In this document: positions 18,189 through 26,318 of the stretch, in pieces | Layout: the number at the start of each line of letters is the position of its first letter | Numbering within the stretch: position 1 is the stretch's first letter | Assembly: GCA_004293445.1 (NCBI GenBank) | Contig: RDYP01000018.1 | Location: 1 to 46,152, forward strand | Length of the DNA: 46,152 bases | From: Verrucomicrobiota bacterium | Lineage (GTDB): Bacteria > Verrucomicrobiota > Verrucomicrobiia > Verrucomicrobiales > Akkermansiaceae | Direction of reading: 5' to 3' | Notes under the pieces: model-generated | What the model saw: only the letters and a program-made list of their open reading frames with translations | Told to the model about the DNA's origin: nothing | Databases searched by the model: none | Made by a program: the position numbers and the translations under genes

Positions 18189-19040
18189 TCAAGCGGTCAG
18201 GTCATTCATCCAAGCGCCGCGGGCGGTCACCCATTTGCCTTTGCGGATCACCTCCGGGAAGCCGAGGCCGTGGCCGGCGGCGGCGGTGAAGACGCCCCAT
18301 GCCTGATCGGCGAGGATGCCGGAAATGACCAGCTGGCCGCCGGGCTTCAGGAGTTTTGAGATCACCGGGAAGGCCTCGATGAGGACGGTGGAGAACAGAT
18401 TGGCGACCACCACGTCGTATTTGCGGCGCGGCTTCCATTTGAGCACGTCGAGTTCCTTGGTTTCGACCCCTTCGACGTGGTTTCGAGTCAGATTTCGTTC
18501 GGCGACTTTGACCGCGAAGGGGTCGAAATCGCAGGCGAAGACCTCGCTGGCCCCGAGTTTTTTGGCGGCGATGGCGAGGACGCCGGTGCCGCAGCCGAGG
18601 TCGGCGCAGCTCCAGTCGGCCGGGCGGGATTTTGCGATATCGACGAGCAGGCGGAGGCAGGTCGAGGTAGTGGCATGATCGCCGGTGCCGAAGGCCATTT
18701 CTGGCGGCAGGCTGAGGATGTCGCGGCCGGGGTGCTCTTGGGTAAGGCGTTTGAGCTCTTTTGCGTCGGAGGCTTGGGTGACGAGGAACTTGTCACGGAC
18801 CTTGATAGGGGGGGGCACTGCGGGTGCGGCGGCGGCCCAGTCGGTGCGGGCGAGTTTGCGGACGCTGCCGCCGAATTGCTCGGCGATGGCGTCGGCTTCT
18901 TTTTTCGCGGCGCAGAAGACCTCGAGGCGGATGGATTTGCCGCCCTTGAGAACGTGCATGACGAAGTTCGGGTTGCCGCGAAAGCGGTCTTCCCAGGCAT
19001 CGAGCCACTTGGAGGCTGAGAGTTTCGACCAAACGAACAT
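18189..19040 (-). CDS. prmA: Ribosomal protein L11 methyltransferase
   Basis: A 283-residue SAM-dependent enzyme that trimethylates ribosomal protein L11. The C-terminal Rossmann domain has the PrmA signatures MAFGTGDHATTSTCLRLL, DLGCGTGVLAIAAKKLGA, ACDFDPFAVKVAERN and VVANLFSTVLIEAFP, the last being the NPPY-like motif in a PrmA variant. The N-terminal substrate-recognition domain (1-100) is less conserved. It begins 85 bases downstream of tRNA-Gly with a terminator in between, so it is transcribed separately. Confidence 0.9.
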   Translation of the reverse strand: MFVWSKLSASKWLDAWEDRFRGNPNFVMHVLKGGKSIRLEVFCAAKKEADAIAEQFGGSVRKLARTDWAAAAPAVPPPIKVRDKFLVTQASDAKELKRLTQEHPGRDILSLPPEMAFGTGDHATTSTCLRLLVDIAKSRPADWSCADLGCGTGVLAIAAKKLGASEVFACDFDPFAVKVAERNLTRNHVEGVETKELDVLKWKPRRKYDVVVANLFSTVLIEAFPVISKLLKPGGQLVISGILADQAWGVFTAAAGHGLGFPEVIRKGKWVTARGAWMNDLTA

Positions 19041-19081
19041 GGTGGTGGTTGTAAATTCCAGGGTGGAGGTGCCAAGTGCGG

Positions 19082-19117
19082 AAAAGCAAAAAGGCCTTCC
19101 GGGAGGGGAAGGCCTTT
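19082..19117 (-). terminator. Intrinsic terminator of tRNA-Gly
   Basis: AAAGGCCTTCC (19090-19100) and GGAAGGCCTTT (19107-19117) are perfect complements with a 6-base loop. Read on the minus strand the stem is followed by TTTTTGCTTTT. It starts 8 bases after the tRNA 3' end. Confidence 0.88.
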
Positions 19118-19124
19118 GGGAAAT

Positions 19125-19199
19125 TGGAGCGGGCGATGAGATTCGAACTCACGACATCCACCTTGGCAAGGTGGCGCTCTACCACTGAGCTACGCCCGC
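19125..19199 (-). tRNA. tRNA-Gly (GCC anticodon)
   Basis: A full 75-base cloverleaf on the minus strand. Acceptor stem GCGGGCG pairs with CGCCCGC; D arm GCTC-AGTGGTA-GAGC; anticodon arm CCACC-TTGCCAA-GGTGG with anticodon GCC; T arm GTGAG-TTCGAAT-CTCAT; discriminator T and an encoded CCA tail. The plus-strand copy starts tggagcgggcgatgag. It is a single gene with its own promoter-like sequence upstream and a terminator downstream. Confidence 0.97.
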
Positions 19200-19219
19200 G
19201 TCGCGAAACGCGTGGCGGG

Positions 19220-19247
19220 GTTCTACATGGGCGCGGCTGATGGGCAA
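19220..19247 (-). promoter_or_regulatory. Candidate promoter of tRNA-Gly
   Basis: On the minus strand TTGCCC (19247-19242) and TAGAAC (19225-19220) are 16 bases apart and lie about 20 bases before the tRNA 5' end, a fitting distance for a sigma70-type promoter. A TG precedes the -10 box. The match is partial. Confidence 0.45.
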
Positions 19248-19309
19248 GCGAAAAGTTGCATCAAATTTGCGAGCGGTCGTTTTTTTGCGTTAGGGACGAG
19301 CTTGGGATT

Positions 19310-20071
19310 TCAAGTGCCAGCATCGCGGTAGAGTTCGCCCATGCGCGTGAGTGATCCATCCGGCTTGAGAAGGCTGTGGGGTTTTCCCTTCCCGGGCTCG
19401 AAGTAGGCGTAGCGTTCGACATCTTTGCTGCGTTCGAGAAAGCGGAGGGTTTTGCGGAGGAAGTTGTGATTCTCCCGTTCCGGGCCGTTCCAGCCATTGA
19501 ACTCGGTGATCCAAACGGGCAGGCGGTGGCGTTTGGCGAGGTCTTTGACGAAGGATTCGAAGGCATCGGGGTCTCGACTGCGATACCAATGAACGGCGAT
19601 GAAATCGATTTTCAGTTTGCGGTCTTTCGCTTCCCGCATGAACGACTCGAACCATTGCATGCCCTTCGCATCGGACGAGGTGGCGGGCGAGCCGAGGCGG
19701 AGGTTTTTCTTTTCCGCAAACGCGGCGAGTTTGGGCCAGAATTCGAGGCCCTTTTCGAGGGTGAGGTTTCCTTGGTCGGCGCGCTCGGGTTCATTGTAGC
19801 CGAGGAGGTGATCGACGCCCTGCAGTCGGTCGATCGCGCCGAGGTTCCCGAAGTCTTTGCCACCTTTGATCATCGGCACGAACTCGGCGTTCTTGGACGC
19901 GTTACCCCCGGGCCACCAGGTGTAGTACCAGTGTGCGCCGAAGAGCTGGTGGAGTCGGGCATCGCCACCGGCCCAGCCTTTTTTGGTGGAGGGCTCGCGC
20001 CCGAGTCCGAAGAGCGAGGTCGGCGTCAGGGCGGCGGCGCAGGTCGCGAGGAAATGGCGGCGGGTGCTCAT
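19310..20071 (-). CDS. Secreted GH128-like glycoside hydrolase
   Basis: A 253-residue exported protein. The N-terminus STRRHFLATCAAALTPTSLFG has a twin-arginine-like motif followed by a hydrophobic stretch. The mature part is a small TIM barrel of the 'glycosyl hydrolase catalytic core' type seen in family GH128 beta-1,3-glucanases: GAHWYYTWWPGG, LLGYNEPERADQGNL with probable acid/base E94, IDFIAVHWY and ITEFNGWNG with probable nucleophile E190. Beta-1,3-glucan as substrate is inferred from the family. The ATG at 20071 removes four extra residues of a longer frame. Last gene of a five-gene run on the minus strand that includes an ABC exporter and an OmpA-like protein. Confidence 0.75.
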   Translation of the reverse strand: MSTRRHFLATCAAALTPTSLFGLGREPSTKKGWAGGDARLHQLFGAHWYYTWWPGGNASKNAEFVPMIKGGKDFGNLGAIDRLQGVDHLLGYNEPERADQGNLTLEKGLEFWPKLAAFAEKKNLRLGSPATSSDAKGMQWFESFMREAKDRKLKIDFIAVHWYRSRDPDAFESFVKDLAKRHRLPVWITEFNGWNGPERENHNFLRKTLRFLERSKDVERYAYFEPGKGKPHSLLKPDGSLTRMGELYRDAGT

Positions 20072-20099
20072 GAACGCGAGCATGCCGTGTGTTGTGGGC

Positions 20100-20399
20100 T
20101 CAATCCAGCGGGTATTCTCCGTCCTCGCCGATGCCGACCCATCGGAGGCGGTGGAAAGCGCGGAAGATGGCCGGGGAAAGTCCTTCGCTTTCGTCCTCGG
20201 CGTGTTCGATGGTCGCGGAGCTGGTGAGTCCGCGCAGGGATTCGATGCTGATGACGGTTTGTTCTCCTTCGATGTGGATCCAGTCGCCCCAGTTCTTGGC
20301 TTCGTGGCGGACGAAGAGCTTCTCTTTGCGCAGGGCTTCGACGACTTCCTTGATGGTGCAGGGGGCTTCGGATTCGGGGAGTTGCAGAACGGTTTCCAT
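20100..20399 (-). CDS. Hypothetical protein (99 residues)
   Basis: A small soluble protein without signal peptide, membrane segment or motif that I recognise. It is acidic, with an alternating pattern in the first half (APCTIKEVVEALRKEKLFV, then AKNWGDWIHIEGEQTVISIESLRG) that suggests an alpha/beta fold. The ATG at 20399 (METVLQLPE) lies 26 bases after the ABC transporter stop, and the GH128 gene begins 28 bases after its own stop, so it sits inside an operon-like run. It is accepted as real because of the regular spacing and the lack of any competing gene. Confidence 0.6.
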   Translation of the reverse strand: METVLQLPESEAPCTIKEVVEALRKEKLFVRHEAKNWGDWIHIEGEQTVISIESLRGLTSSATIEHAEDESEGLSPAIFRAFHRLRWVGIGEDGEYPLD

Positions 20400-20425
20400 G
20401 GAGTGTGGGGCGGGCGAGAGCGGGA

Positions 20426-22144
20426 TCAGGGCCGGATCGAAGCTTCGCATAGCCGCGAATACAAGCCGCCTCTCGCGAGCAGTTCTTCATGCTTTCCGCT
20501 GTCGATGAGTCGGCCGCTTTCGAGGACGCAGATGAGATCCGCATGACGCACGGTGGAAAGTCGGTGGGCGATGACGAAGGAGGTGCGATCCGCGCGCAGA
20601 TTTTCGAGCGCTTGTTGAACGAGGCGTTCCGTTTCGTGGTCGAGGGCCGAGGTGGCTTCGTCCAAGAGCAGCAGGGGTGGATTTTTCAGAAGGGCGCGGG
20701 CGATGGAGAGGCGTTGTTTTTCGCCGCCGGAAAAACGCGCGCCTCGTTCGCCGGCAAGAGTGTCGAGGGTGGCGGGCAGTTGTCGCACGAAATTGGCGGC
20801 ATTCGCGCTCTCGAGCGCGGCCCAGATTTCATCGTCGCAGGCATCGGGCTTCGCGAGACGTAGATTGTCGCGGATGCTGCCATTGAAGAGGAAGTTTTCC
20901 TGGGTGACGTAGCCGATGTGGCGGCGCAGCCATTCCTTGGAGAGGGAGTCGATGGGGTGGCCGTCGAGGAGAATGCGGCCGCTGTCGGTATCGTAGAAGC
21001 GGGTGAGCAGGTTGAGCAGAGTGGATTTGCCCGCTCCGCTGGGTCCGACGAGGGCGATGCTGGTACCGGGTTCGGCGACGAAGGAGATGTCGCGGATGGC
21101 GGGTGCATCGCTGTCGTAGGAAAAGCAGGCGTTTTCAAACTCCACGCGTCCTATGAACTCGTTCGGTCGCTCGCCCTCGTCGAGCTGGGCTTCGTCAGGC
21201 AGATCGAGAATGTCGAAGACGCGTTGTGCGGCGACTTTGCCGCCGAGGTAAAGCTGGGTGAGGGGATTGATGCGCGAAATGGGATCGAAGAGAAATCCCC
21301 ATGCGACGAGAAAGGCGATGGGGGTGCCGGCTTCCATCCTGCCTTCGAGGGTCCACCAGGTGCCGCAGCCGAGCATGAGGATGATGCCGCATTCCGCGAT
21401 CAGGGAGACCGCGGGCCAGACGATGGCTTGGCCTTTCATCACCCGCATGTGCTTTTTGCCGGCTTCGCGGCTGGCGGTGTCGAAGCGTGCGAGCGCTTCG
21501 GGTTCCATGGTGTAGGCCTTGATTTGTCGGATGCCTGCGAGGTGGTCGTGGAGAAGGGAATGGAGGGCGGCGGAGGACTCGGAAGACTCGCGCCAGCGGG
21601 TTTCGGCGCGTCTGGTGTGGAGATGGGTGATGAGCCCGATGACGGGCAAGGGGGCGAGGGTCACCAGGGTGAGTTCCCAGCTTTGGAAGGTCATCCAGCC
21701 TGCAATGATGAGGAACTGGAAAAGGGCGGGAATGGTCTGGTCGATCGTTTCGACGATGATCCGTTCGGTGGCCGGGACGTCGCTGGCGACGCGGGACATG
21801 GTTTCGCCGGAAGAGTGGCGGTCGAACCACTTGATGGGCAGGCGTTGGAGTTTGTCGTAGAGTTGATGGCGGAGGTCGTGGATCAGGCCTTGTTCGAGGG
21901 CGTTGTTGCCGTAGGTCCGGAGGGTGAAGAGGACTTGGCGGAGGAAGATGGCGCCGATGCCGAGGGCGGCGGTCTGCAGCAGCAGGTCGTGGCGGCGCTG
22001 CATGATCACATCGTTCACGAACACCTGGGTGACGGTGGGCAGGACCAGCACCAAGAGAGTGCAGGCGAGGGCCATCGCGAGCGAAGTGGCGACGCGCCAA
22101 GGGTGCTGCAAGGCCCCGCGTAAGACGCGCTTGAGGAGGATCAT
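20426..22144 (-). CDS. ABC transporter, MsbA-type half exporter
   Basis: A 572-residue half transporter with the membrane domain first (about 1-315, six hydrophobic segments) and the ATPase domain second. ATPase motifs: Walker A GPSGAGKST (about 366-374), Q-loop TQENFLFNGS, signature FSGGEKQRLSIARALL, Walker B LLLLDEATSALD and H-loop IAHRLSTV. Such proteins dimerise and export lipids, lipid-linked sugars or drugs; the MsbA-like plan and the envelope-type neighbours favour an envelope lipid, but this is inference. The ATG at 22144 is chosen because the 44 upstream residues overlap the HAD gene and are Arg/Pro-rich shadow sequence. It starts 11 bases after the HAD gene stop. Confidence 0.9.
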   Translation of the reverse strand: MILLKRVLRGALQHPWRVATSLAMALACTLLVLVLPTVTQVFVNDVIMQRRHDLLLQTAALGIGAIFLRQVLFTLRTYGNNALEQGLIHDLRHQLYDKLQRLPIKWFDRHSSGETMSRVASDVPATERIIVETIDQTIPALFQFLIIAGWMTFQSWELTLVTLAPLPVIGLITHLHTRRAETRWRESSESSAALHSLLHDHLAGIRQIKAYTMEPEALARFDTASREAGKKHMRVMKGQAIVWPAVSLIAECGIILMLGCGTWWTLEGRMEAGTPIAFLVAWGFLFDPISRINPLTQLYLGGKVAAQRVFDILDLPDEAQLDEGERPNEFIGRVEFENACFSYDSDAPAIRDISFVAEPGTSIALVGPSGAGKSTLLNLLTRFYDTDSGRILLDGHPIDSLSKEWLRRHIGYVTQENFLFNGSIRDNLRLAKPDACDDEIWAALESANAANFVRQLPATLDTLAGERGARFSGGEKQRLSIARALLKNPPLLLLDEATSALDHETERLVQQALENLRADRTSFVIAHRLSTVRHADLICVLESGRLIDSGKHEELLARGGLYSRLCEASIRP

Positions 22145-22155
22145 GGCGGCGTGGC

Positions 22156-22953
22156 TCAGCTGCCGAAGAAATGTTCCAAGGCCTCGACGCAGCCTTCGCT
22201 GTAGCTTTGGCGGCAGGCGTGTCCGCCGTGGGCGATGACGTGGTCGCGGATTTCCCGCACGGCATTGCCGGGGCATGCGAACATCGCGGCGGCGGAGGGG
22301 TGGAGCATCTCGAAGTCGTTGTGGCTATCGCCGATGGCGAAGCAGCGTGCGGGAACGAGGCCGAAGTGGCGGGCGACTTCGATCAAACTACTGCCTTTCT
22401 GGTATTTCCGATGGCCGAAGCGGAGCCAGATCGAGTTCCGTTGCCAGCCAAGGAGCGGGACGTGGGCGGCTAGCGTTTCGACGCGGCCGATGATCCAGGC
22501 CATTTCTTCCTCGGTGCGGGCGATGAGGCCAGCGGGGTCGCCGGGTTGGTCGATCCAGGTCGCGCCGGTATGCTCTTCGACTTCGTGGCGGATGGCATCG
22601 AGGATGTGTCGGACCTCCTTGAAGAATCGGTGTTGATCCTTCTCACAGTCGTGGTTCCAAGGTTGATGGCTGACCCAGCGACCCTGAGCGTCGGGCAGCC
22701 AGATTTCCCGTTCGCGAGCGACGACCCAGTCGGGGGCGAAGGGGAAGCGGCTTTCGACGAGGCCTTCGACGACGTGGGCGATCGAGCGGCCGGTATTGAT
22801 GCCCCAGAGGCTGCCTTTTTCGCGGCGGAGGCGCTGGAGGGTTTCGAAAAGTCGCGGGTGGACCGGGTCGCGGTGGGCGGGGTTGTGCAGGGTGCCGTCG
22901 AAGTCGAAGGAAAGGATGTGTTCCGGCAAGGCGAGGGAAGGGAGGGTGTTCAT
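22156..22953 (-). CDS. HAD-superfamily phosphatase (type IIB)
   Basis: A 265-residue phosphatase of the Cof/sucrose-phosphatase branch. Motif I is FDFDGTLHN with D17 as nucleophile and D19 as acid/base; motif II is in WGINTGRS; motif III/IV includes KYQKGSSLIEVARHFG with the lysine and GDSHNDFEML with the metal aspartates. The IIB cap sits between them. Members act on sugar phosphates; the exact substrate is unknown. It is tightly linked (11 bases) to the ABC exporter gene and follows the OmpA-like gene by 31 bases. Confidence 0.88.
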   Translation of the reverse strand: MNTLPSLALPEHILSFDFDGTLHNPAHRDPVHPRLFETLQRLRREKGSLWGINTGRSIAHVVEGLVESRFPFAPDWVVAREREIWLPDAQGRWVSHQPWNHDCEKDQHRFFKEVRHILDAIRHEVEEHTGATWIDQPGDPAGLIARTEEEMAWIIGRVETLAAHVPLLGWQRNSIWLRFGHRKYQKGSSLIEVARHFGLVPARCFAIGDSHNDFEMLHPSAAAMFACPGNAVREIRDHVIAHGGHACRQSYSEGCVEALEHFFGS

Positions 22954-22984
22954 GAAAGGGGCGTGGCGCGGTGCCGATGGCGCG

Positions 22985-24229
22985 TCATTCGAGCGGCCGG
23001 GCTCTTGGCACCGTCTCCTCCACGGGCGTGGCGCGTGGCGGTGCCTCCTCCACGGGCTGCGCCTTTGGCGGTGCTTCCGGGATGGGGGTGGCCCTCGGGA
23101 CGGGTTCTTCCATGGCAGGCTCGTCGTCGACGGGTTCGGCCCGTGGTGCCGATGCCGGACGGGGTTTTGGCGGTGCCGACGGGGCGAGGGTGGCTTGGGC
23201 GGGTGGCGCGTTTCTGCGCAAGCGGATTTCGACGCGACGGTTGGGCGCTTGTGCTTCCACGTCGCCTTCCCGGACCAGCGGCTTGGTTTTGCCGAAGCCC
23301 CGCGGATCGATTTTGCCTGCTGGGAGAAAGAGAGTGCCGGTGAGGTATGCTTTCACGGCATCGGCCCTGCGGCGGGAAAGTTCGAGGTTGTAGGCGTCGC
23401 TGCCATGGAGGTCGGAGTGTCCTTCGATCCAGCAGTGGAGTTCGGGATTACGACTGATGATGAGAGCCAGTTTCATCATGCCGACGCGGGCGCTTTCGCG
23501 AAGTTCGGCGCTGTCGTATTCGAAAAGCAGGTCGCTGGGTAGCAGGGTCATTTTCCCGACAAGGACGTCGGCGGGGAGTCCCACCATGTCGTCGAGGCTG
23601 ACGACTCCGTCGAGGCTGCCGGCTTCGACTTTGCCGTTCGCGCCCTTTTTCAGGAGGTCTTCGGCGAAGCGATCGAGTTCATTGTCGTCGGCGACTGCGC
23701 TGCCGGGGTCGACGATGGTTTGGGCTTCCGCGGCGAGGGGGAGGGGTTCCTGGGTGCGGCCGATTTCCGGTAGGGTCGTATCGAGGTCGAAACCTGCGGA
23801 GGGGTCGACTTGGATGCCTTGGGGGTCGCCTTCCAGAGCGGGGTTTTCGAGTTTTACGGCGAACTCCGGGTCCTTGAGGTCCGGGCGAAGTTCCATTTCG
23901 GTGTTTTCCGGCAGCTTGGCCAGCATATCGATTTCATCGAGCAGCTGGGTCGCCTCGGGTGGAGCTTGTTCGACTTCGTCGGGCTCCTGCATGTCGTAGT
24001 CTGGCGGGGTGATCTCGACTTGTTCGACGTTGATGGCGGCCGTCTCCAGTTCGCCCATGTCTTGGAATCCGAGGGCGATCTTGATGTGGCCAAGTGCCAG
24101 GAAAGCGGCCACGTGGAGGATGACGGCGACAAAGAACGCCACGCCCGCCCACCATCCCATGTTGTCGGGGCCTGGCAGGCGCAGCGGTGTCGATTCGCGC
24201 ACTTGGCGCCAAGAGTAACCCTCGTCCAC
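22985..24229 (-). CDS. TonB-like N-terminus fused to OmpA-like peptidoglycan-binding domain
   Basis: A 414-residue protein. Residues 25-46 form one membrane helix (GVAFFVAVILHVAAFLALGH), followed by an acidic, proline-rich stretch (VEITPPDYDMQEPDEVEQAPPE) like the periplasmic start of TonB proteins. Residues about 240-340 are an OmpA C-terminal domain with LLFEYDSAELRES, IEGHSDLHGSDAYNLELSRRRADAVKAYL and the closing APNRRVEIRL. The last 70 residues are an imperfect repeat around PRATPxEE/PPKAQPVEE. It should sit in the inner membrane and hold peptidoglycan. The start is a GTG at 24229; an ATG at 24160 (residue 24) is a weaker alternative. First gene of a probable five-gene operon. Confidence 0.8.
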   Translation of the reverse strand: MDEGYSWRQVRESTPLRLPGPDNMGWWAGVAFFVAVILHVAAFLALGHIKIALGFQDMGELETAAINVEQVEITPPDYDMQEPDEVEQAPPEATQLLDEIDMLAKLPENTEMELRPDLKDPEFAVKLENPALEGDPQGIQVDPSAGFDLDTTLPEIGRTQEPLPLAAEAQTIVDPGSAVADDNELDRFAEDLLKKGANGKVEAGSLDGVVSLDDMVGLPADVLVGKMTLLPSDLLFEYDSAELRESARVGMMKLALIISRNPELHCWIEGHSDLHGSDAYNLELSRRRADAVKAYLTGTLFLPAGKIDPRGFGKTKPLVREGDVEAQAPNRRVEIRLRRNAPPAQATLAPSAPPKPRPASAPRAEPVDDEPAMEEPVPRATPIPEAPPKAQPVEEAPPRATPVEETVPRARPLE

Positions 24230-24320
24230 GGCGCGACTATACCCCTCGACTGGGCGCTGACAATCACCTGCTTGAGTTCCCTATTGCCCGGAGTGACTCG
24301 CGCGCTTTGCTTGAAGGCTT

Positions 24321-24575
24321 ATGACGGCGAAAAAAGCATCCCGGAAGTCGGTGCCGACCGCGGCGGCAAAGAAGGCTCCTGCGAGGAAGCGGGGCGTGGT
24401 GGAAATTCCGAAGAAAAAGGCCCGGCGGAAGCCTGCGAACGGTGCGGCGGGTGCGAGCGGCTTCTACAATCAGGCGGTGGCGGCTTATCTCAATTATTGT
24501 TCGCGGGTGGAGCGTGATTTGCCGGGAGATCATATCGGCGACTGGCTGGCGGCGGAAAAAACGCCCGATGTCTGA
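24321..24575 (+). CDS. Small protein with histone-H1-like basic N-terminus
   Basis: An 84-residue protein in two parts. Residues 1-42 are rich in Lys, Arg, Ala and Pro (KKAPARKRG, PKKKARRKPA), like the tails of bacterial H1-type DNA-binding proteins. Residues 48-84 (FYNQAVAAYLNYCSRVERDLPG then DHIGDWLAAEK) resemble the short helical DUF2934 module, in which a 'W..AE' motif ends the repeat. I infer a nucleic-acid-binding role from the charge only. It is divergent from the OmpA-like gene (91-base gap) and 48 bases before hom. Confidence 0.6.
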   Translation: MTAKKASRKSVPTAAAKKAPARKRGVVEIPKKKARRKPANGAAGASGFYNQAVAAYLNYCSRVERDLPGDHIGDWLAAEKTPDV

Positions 24576-24623
24576 CCCGCTTTGAGCTTTCCCGCGCGGG
24601 GATCGCCCCCGAGAGTCCGCCGC

Positions 24624-25937
24624 GTGAACTGTTCATCCTTTGGCATCGGTTTGGCCGGACTTGGCACCGTCGGATCGGGCGTGGTGCTCGCGCTCGAGCG
24701 CAATGCCGGTCTGATCTCCGCCCGCACAGGCGGTCGGGTGAAATTGGAAATCGCCCGGGTGCTGGTGCGCGATCTTACGAAATTGCGCCCGGTTGCCTTG
24801 CCGGACGAGTGTCTGACGACCTCTTGGCGCGAACTGGTGGAAGACCCGGCTGTGGACATCGTGGTCGAGCTGATTGGCGGGACGACAGACGCTTTTGAAA
24901 TCGTCGCTGCAGCCCTGAAGGCCGGAAAGCCGGTGGTTACGGGGAACAAGGCGTTGCTTGCCGAGCGTGGTGTGGAGTTGTTCGCCCTTTCCAAACAGCA
25001 CGACGCCCCGATTCATTTCGAAGCGGCGGTCGCGGGCGGAATTCCCATCATCAAGACGGTGCAGGAATCCTTCATTGGCAATCGGATCCACTCGATCGTC
25101 GGAATCATCAACGGCACTTCGAACTACATCCTCGAGCGCATGACCAGTGCGGGTTTGGAGTTCCCTGCGGCATTGGCTGAGGCTCAGGCCTTGGGTTACG
25201 CGGAGGCGGACCCGGCGCTGGACGTCAATGGCTGGGATGCGGCTCACAAAGCGATTCTGCTGGCGACCTTGGCGTACGGATTTCCGATCGATCCCGCGAA
25301 AATCCATGTCGCGGGGATCGAGCAGGTGCGCCCGATCGATATCGAATTCGCCACTCGCCTGGGTTACGTGGTCAAATTGCTGGCGGTCGTGCGCGAGCAT
25401 GCTGATGGGGCGGTCGAATTGCGGGTGCAGCCGTCGTTCATCGCGCAGAGTCACATCTTGGCGAGCGTTCACGGGGTGTTCAATGCGGTGGCGGTGCATG
25501 GAGATGCTGCGGGCGAATCCTTGTTCTACGGTCGTGGGGCGGGTCAGGATCCCACTGCGTCGTCCGTGGTGGCGGACTTGGTCGAGGCTGGGCGCTCGCT
25601 TGCGCAGGCGAATGGCCATCGCGGCTTCCTCCCTTATCGCGAGGCTGGGGAGCTGTTGCCGGTGGAGGAGACCGAGACGGCTTACTACGTGCGTTTCGAC
25701 GTTACGGATCGTCCGGGTGTGATCGCCGAGGTTGCTCGGGTTCTGGCCGATGCTGGGATTGGCATTTCCGGCACGCATTCCCCGGTCAAGCCGGACCAAC
25801 CCGATGCGGATTTTCTCGATATGGTTTTCCTCCTGCATACCTGCAGTTTCGGACGGCTTCAGGAGACCTTGAGAGAGATTGAATCCCTGAATTGCATCAA
25901 TAGCGCACCGGTCGTGTTCCGGATCGAAAAGCTCTGA
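24624..25937 (+). CDS. hom: Homoserine dehydrogenase
   Basis: A 437-residue NAD(P)-dependent enzyme that reduces aspartate semialdehyde to homoserine for threonine and methionine synthesis. The Rossmann motif is GLAGLGTVGSGVV; the catalytic region has GGIPIIKTVQESFIGN, IINGTSNYILERM and ALGYAEADPALDVNGWDAAHK; a C-terminal ACT domain (YYVRFDVTDRPGVIAEVARVLADAGIGIS) suggests feedback control by an amino acid such as threonine. The GTG at 24624 is preferred over a TTG at 24582, which adds 14 basic residues outside the family pattern. No asd, thrB or thrC is nearby. Confidence 0.95.
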   Translation: MNCSSFGIGLAGLGTVGSGVVLALERNAGLISARTGGRVKLEIARVLVRDLTKLRPVALPDECLTTSWRELVEDPAVDIVVELIGGTTDAFEIVAAALKAGKPVVTGNKALLAERGVELFALSKQHDAPIHFEAAVAGGIPIIKTVQESFIGNRIHSIVGIINGTSNYILERMTSAGLEFPAALAEAQALGYAEADPALDVNGWDAAHKAILLATLAYGFPIDPAKIHVAGIEQVRPIDIEFATRLGYVVKLLAVVREHADGAVELRVQPSFIAQSHILASVHGVFNAVAVHGDAAGESLFYGRGAGQDPTASSVVADLVEAGRSLAQANGHRGFLPYREAGELLPVEETETAYYVRFDVTDRPGVIAEVARVLADAGIGISGTHSPVKPDQPDADFLDMVFLLHTCSFGRLQETLREIESLNCINSAPVVFRIEKL

Positions 25938-26096
25938 ACTGCGGGTGCGGTGTCGGCTGGGTTGGCGTCATTGGTGGTACGGGAGTCGCGTACGGGGCGA
26001 TCGTTCTGAGTGGCAGGATTGGACAGGCGAGGTGGCTGATAGGCGGGACGGCGGGCATGGGGCAGGATGCTCGCCCCAACCCGTTAAGCCCCCACC

Positions 26097-26258
26097 ATGA
26101 GCTCCCGTCTTCACGATCAGCCTGACTTGTCGCGCATCCGCCGTTGCTGGCAGATCGCTTGGCGTCGCTGCCGCAACTGGCTTTTTTGCCTCTCCGTCAC
26201 CTCATCCGGACCTTTGCGCAGGCTGGGCGGTTTGCCGATGATTCCCCCTTTGCCTTGA
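26097..26258 (+). CDS. Possible 53-residue leader peptide
   Basis: A short frame with an ATG start that ends TGAGTG, its stop abutting an in-frame GTG (26259) of the rhomboid-like frame. The peptide is rich in Arg, Cys and Trp (IRRCWQIAWRRCRNW) and matches nothing I know. It may be a real upstream reading frame or chance. The preceding bases 25938-26096 hold no gene or terminator that I can support. Confidence 0.25.
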   Translation: MSSRLHDQPDLSRIRRCWQIAWRRCRNWLFCLSVTSSGPLRRLGGLPMIPPLP

Positions 26259-26318
26259 GTGCCTGCGCCGAGGCGATCGCTCCTTGTCAGAAAGGCGGGC
26301 TGTGGCTTTCTTGGCGGC

